A stretch of DNA of 58,566 nt from Streptomyces sp. CB02959 (GTDB lineage Bacteria > Actinomycetota > Actinomycetes > Streptomycetales > Streptomycetaceae): positions 1 through 58,566 of the forward strand of contig NZ_NNBP01000046.1 of NCBI RefSeq assembly GCF_002803155.1, given 5' to 3'. A program made the translations under genes and the position numbers. The notes below the pieces were generated by a model. It worked only from the letters and a program-made list of their open reading frames with translations. It had not been told where the DNA came from and did no database searches. Below, in pieces: positions 55,680 through 58,566 of this stretch (its first letter is position 1; the number at the start of each line of letters is the position of its first letter).

Positions 55680-56117
55680 TCAGCCGGTCTGCCCCTCCCG
55701 GGTAACGGGGATCTTGGTGGTCTCGCTCTTCGTCTCCTCCAGCGGTACCCGGACGGTGAGGATGCCATCGGTGTAGTCGGCGGTCGCCCGGTCCCCGCGA
55801 GCCCCGGCAGGCAGCCGCACCGCGCGGGCGAACGAACCGTAATGGAACTCGGAGCTCTCCTTGGTTTCCGCGCGCTCCTCGCGCTCGGCACGGATGGTCA
55901 GGAAACCACCTGTGACGTCGATCTCCAGGTTCCGCTCCGGGTCGATGCCCGGCAGCTCCGCTTTGACCTGGTACGCATCCCCTGTCAGGTGCTCCTCTAT
56001 ACGGATCTCGTGCGTGCCGAAGTGCCACGGCCCGCCGAGGATCCCGCTTTCCAGCCGGTCGAACATGTCCTGCATCGAAAGGGTCCGCGCCGGATGGCGT
56101 TGCAGTACGTTGCCCAT
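55680..56117 (-). CDS. Hsp20 / alpha-crystallin family chaperone
   Basis: A 145-residue small heat-shock protein. The alpha-crystallin domain spans about residues 38-135 (EEHLTGDAYQVKAELPGIDP; GFLTIRAEREER; YTDGILTVRVPL), and an IPV motif near the C-terminus supports oligomer assembly. The N-terminal arm (MFDRLESGILGG) is typical of actinobacterial HspX relatives; HspX is the best-known DosR product. ATG 56117 is the start. A DevR-like site lies about 110 bases upstream. Confidence 0.93.
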   Translation of the reverse strand: MGNVLQRHPARTLSMQDMFDRLESGILGGPWHFGTHEIRIEEHLTGDAYQVKAELPGIDPERNLEIDVTGGFLTIRAEREERAETKESSEFHYGSFARAVRLPAGARGDRATADYTDGILTVRVPLEETKSETTKIPVTREGQTG

Positions 56118-56227
56118 CGTTTCGCTGCTCCTCGGTCAAGATGGCCACGGGACGGTGGAACGCCCCTCGCTGTCGAGCCTGCGCCACGGCCCACTGCCGG
56201 CCAATGAGCCGTTGGGCGCTGCGCCCT

Positions 56228-56241
56228 GGGCCGAACGGCCC
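56228..56241. promoter_or_regulatory. DevR/OsdR-like palindrome, site 8
   Basis: GGGCCGAACGGCCC, about 110 bases upstream of the Hsp20 start, preceded by a second short palindrome (GGGCGCTGCGCCC, 56215-56227). Confidence 0.6.
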
Positions 56242-56397
56242 ACGGCGCGACGAGGGAAACCGAGGGCCGGCGGAATCCACCGCTCATGAGGTGCTCATGG
56301 CGCCTTGCCCTTCCCCAGACATCGTCCTATTCCGCCGACGAGCCGAGGCCGCGCCTTCCGCGCTACGCCCGGCGTGCCGCGCAGCCAGGGCCTTCCC

Positions 56398-57072
56398 TCA
56401 GCCGGCCACCATCCGCCGCTCCGCCGCCGAAGCCGTGTGGACGTCGAAGGTCACGTCCACGACGCCCTCCACCGCCCGCGCCAGACGGGCCGCGACGGGC
56501 AACAGCTCGCTGTCGCGGATCGGTCCGCGCAGCGTCACCACGCCTTCCTCGACGTTCACTTCGACCTTCTTGTTCGTACCGGTGAACAACCGGTCGACGA
56601 TCTCCGTCCGTACTTCTTCCGCCAAGTCCGCGTCGGAGCGCAAAAAGACCTTCAGCAGGTCGGCACGGCTGACGATGCCCTGCAGCAGGCCTTGGCTGTC
56701 GACCACGGGCAATCGCTTGACGGACTTGCGGGCCATCGTCCGTGCGGCCTGGGCAATGGTGTCGCCGGCGTGCGCGGTCAGCGCCGGGGTGCTCATCAAC
56801 TCGCCCGCCGTAAGGCCGCCCGCCTTGCGCAGGTCGTCCAGTCGTTGGTCCTGCTCCATCCGGTCCGGGTCCGCGTTCCGGAACTCCTCCTTGGGCAGCA
56901 GGTCGGCCTCGGAGACCACACCGATCACCCGCCCTTCCCCCGCGAGCACCGGCAGGGCGCTCACCTTCCACTGCTCCATGGTTTCGATGATCTCCTTGAA
57001 GCGGGCCTCCTGACCGACGGCGACCACCGTCTGGGTCATCACGTCGCTGACCGTGTGCGGGGTGTGCGCCAT
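56398..57072 (-). CDS. CBS-pair protein with C-terminal BON domain
   Basis: A 224-residue protein. Two CBS motifs (GVVSEADLLPKE; GIVSRADLLKVF) are separated by a charged linker. A BON domain at about 150-215 contains VEVNVEEGVVTLRG and ends with VVDVTFDVHT. ATG 57072 gives MAHTPHTVSDVMTQT. It is the third complete CBS-BON protein of the window and is divergent from the last USP gene. Confidence 0.92.
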   Translation of the reverse strand: MAHTPHTVSDVMTQTVVAVGQEARFKEIIETMEQWKVSALPVLAGEGRVIGVVSEADLLPKEEFRNADPDRMEQDQRLDDLRKAGGLTAGELMSTPALTAHAGDTIAQAARTMARKSVKRLPVVDSQGLLQGIVSRADLLKVFLRSDADLAEEVRTEIVDRLFTGTNKKVEVNVEEGVVTLRGPIRDSELLPVAARLARAVEGVVDVTFDVHTASAAERRMVAG

Positions 57073-57170
57073 GACGCCGTCTCCTCACTACGACTGTCGC
57101 CCCCAGACTGCGACACTTACAGCCTGCGCCGGCCCGCCCGCCTCCAGCAGGGGCCGACCGGACCTCCTGC

Positions 57171-57184
57171 GGGCCCGGCGGCCC
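57171..57184. promoter_or_regulatory. DevR/OsdR-like palindrome, site 9
   Basis: GGGCCCGGCGGCCC between the divergent CBS-BON (start 57072) and USP (start 57256) genes. It is GC-only, so the match is less specific than the others. Confidence 0.45.
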
Positions 57185-57255
57185 CTTCCACGGAGCGAGC
57201 GCACCGCGGCAGTCTGCGGGGGACAACCCACTCATCCGCTGCTTGGGAGGTCCCC

Positions 57256-58140
57256 ATGACGCGCCCCGTGGCCGTTGGCGTGGACGGCTCACCCGCCAGC
57301 CTGGCCGCCGCGGACTGGGGTGCCCGCGAAGCGCTCCTCAGGGATCTGCCGCTGCGACTGGTCCATGCCTGGGAGTGGCAGCCCTACTCCCACGCCCCGC
57401 CTGCCGGGTTGGAGGCCGTCCGCCGCTGGTCGGAGGGCGTCCCGCAGGAGGTGACCGATCGGTTGCGGCGGCTCCACCCGGACCTCGACATCACGGCTGA
57501 CTTCGTCATCGGCCCACCGCGCCAGGTGCTGTGCCGAGCCGGGAAGGACGCCGAAATCCTGGTGATCGGCTCGACCGGGGTGGGCAGGGTCGCCGGCTTC
57601 CTGCTCGGTTCGGTCAGCATGGCCACCGTCGCACACGCCGAGGCGCCCGTCGTCCTCGTACGTGCCGGGTTCTCCGTAGGACAACCTCTTTCCGGCGCGG
57701 CGCCTGGGCCGGCCCCTCCGGTGGTCCTCGGGTTGGATCTCAGCCGACCCTGCGACGAGGTGATCGCCTTCGCCTTCGAGGCAGCGGCCGTACGCACCGC
57801 GACCTTGACGGTCGTGCACGGCTGGAACCCACCGCCGTATGACCTCTACGGGCTCGGTGCGGCGTTGAGGTTCGGCACCGACCTTTCGGCCGACGAGCGG
57901 GAACGCATACGCCAGGCACTGCAACCTTGGCGAGCACGCTATCCAGGCGTGGACGTGACGACACAGGCCGTCATCGGTGAACCCGCACGCCACCTGCTCG
58001 ACGCCGCCGTCCACGCCGCGCTCGTCGTCATCGGACGACACCGCCACATGACACGGCCTTCGCTGCCGCACGTCGGGCACCTCGCGCACGCCGTCCTGCA
58101 CCACTGCCCGGCTCCGGTCGCGGTCGTCCCACACGACTGA
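57256..58140 (+). CDS. Tandem USP
   Basis: A 294-residue protein. Domain 1 has an intact motif (GSTGVGRVAGFLLGS); domain 2 is degenerate (GRHRHMTRPSLPHVG), ending APVAVVPHD. ATG 57256 is eight bases after GGGAGG. Its start MTRPVAVGVDGSP is like that of the USP at 26398-27258. Confidence 0.93.
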   Translation: MTRPVAVGVDGSPASLAAADWGAREALLRDLPLRLVHAWEWQPYSHAPPAGLEAVRRWSEGVPQEVTDRLRRLHPDLDITADFVIGPPRQVLCRAGKDAEILVIGSTGVGRVAGFLLGSVSMATVAHAEAPVVLVRAGFSVGQPLSGAAPGPAPPVVLGLDLSRPCDEVIAFAFEAAAVRTATLTVVHGWNPPPYDLYGLGAALRFGTDLSADERERIRQALQPWRARYPGVDVTTQAVIGEPARHLLDAAVHAALVVIGRHRHMTRPSLPHVGHLAHAVLHHCPAPVAVVPHD

Positions 58141-58349
58141 GAGCTGCGCGTCAGCGGGCGGGTTGTCGGGCGGGAGAACTCAAGCGGTGCAGGACGGCGT
58201 GCGCGCTGGTGCTGGAGACAGCATCCCGCGGCGCCCACATGACGGATCGCCTCCGAAAACATTCTCAGCTCCCGGTGATTGAGGCGAAAATCCGGACCGG
58301 GCACGGACCAACGCACCACCGACCCGGCAACAGCGAGCGTTTTCCAACC

Positions 58350-58566
58350 TCACGCTGATGCGTGGTGAAGGACCAGGACGGCTTTCACGACGTCGGTGAT
58401 GCGGTTCGTGCTGCAGCGAAGCTTGCGAAGGAGACGCCAGTCCTTGAGGGTGGCCATGGTCTGCTCACCGACGCAGCGGTTCTTGGCGTGGGTGGTGTTG
58501 TGGCGGCGCTTCCATCGCTTGAGACGGCGGCCTCGGAACGGAACCCGGACGGGCCCGCCGGCGTCT
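58350..58566 (-). mobile_element. IS5-family transposase, C-terminal part at window edge
   Basis: The last about 72 codons of a DDE transposase read VRVPFRGRRLKRWKRRHNTT, then HAKNRCVGEQTMATLKDWRL, ending VVKAVLVLHHASA and a stop. The catalytic Glu lies in the GEQTMATLK segment. The gene continues beyond the window, so whether it is complete is unknown. No clear terminal inverted repeat was found between it and the USP gene. Confidence 0.85.

Noticed and set aside
57171..57184. Treating site 9 as equal to the other palindromes
   Set aside because: It is pure GC and could arise by chance; it is kept with lower confidence.
58141..58349. Search for an IS terminal repeat or attachment site
   Set aside because: Only one side of the element is in the window and no repeat partner can be seen.

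Overview
The window is about 58.6 kb of very GC-rich actinobacterial DNA. The codon use, the frequent GTG starts, the ATGA/GTGA stop-start overlaps and the closest-looking protein families all fit Streptomyces or a near relative such as Kitasatospora. No rRNA, tRNA or CRISPR array was seen. Almost everything belongs to one theme: a dormancy, low-oxygen and redox-stress island. It holds ten universal stress protein (USP) genes plus a remnant, six CBS-domain genes plus two remnants, Hsp20, an Acg-type nitroreductase, DUF1876 and DUF1918 proteins, two PNPOx-like flavoproteins, a CtpF-like P2 ATPase and a cytosolic NiFe hydrogenase. This gene set strongly resembles the DosR/DevR regulon of mycobacteria and the OsdR cluster of Streptomyces coelicolor, although no DosR/DosS-type regulator pair lies in the window.

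Layout. (1) 0-10 kb: USP and P-loop kinase; CBS-BON protein; SHOCT-like remnant; NAD-dependent epimerase; an operon of a P2-type cation ATPase with two TrkA-type proteins; CBS pair protein. (2) 10-19 kb: beta-CASP nuclease remnant, AAA ATPase, archease and RtcB (RNA repair), decayed CBS-BON, DUF2267 and USP fragments, and a KdpD-like sensor that has lost its catalytic histidine-kinase residues. (3) 19-25 kb: frameshifted USP, PNPOx protein, then an acyl-CoA synthetase / PDH E1-alpha / E1-beta / E2-ACP operon in which three of four units are damaged. (4) 25-32 kb: beta-CASP RNase-like protein, USPs, SPFH protein, STAS protein, frameshifted CBS protein. (5) 32-41 kb: P1B-5-type metal ATPase with a C-terminal hemerythrin domain, amino-acid permease, nitroreductase, CBS-BON/USP operon, HTH-PNPOx fusion, CBS protein. 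(6) 41-49 kb: nicotinate phosphoribosyltransferase, a cyclic-nucleotide-binding-fold protein, DUF1918, USP, and a compact operon for the A, B and D subunits of a V-type ATPase head with a short coiled-coil partner but no membrane subunits. (7) 49-58.5 kb: USP, five-gene group 3b-like NiFe hydrogenase operon with an embedded cNMP-binding-fold gene, hydrogenase protease, DUF1876, Hsp20, CBS-BON, USP, and the edge of an IS5-family transposase.

Regulation. Nine near-identical palindromes of the form GGGNCnnnnGNCCC, mostly GGGCCnnnnGGCCC, lie in intergenic gaps, mostly between divergent stress genes. They resemble DevR/OsdR boxes and suggest that much of the island is one regulon.

Integrity. At least six genes carry frameshifts or fusions and several short gene remnants are visible. 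The damage is concentrated between about 15 and 31 kb. Large genes elsewhere are intact, so this may be real decay of redundant stress genes, but single-base assembly errors cannot be excluded from sequence alone. The most unusual item is the membrane-less V-type A/B/D module.
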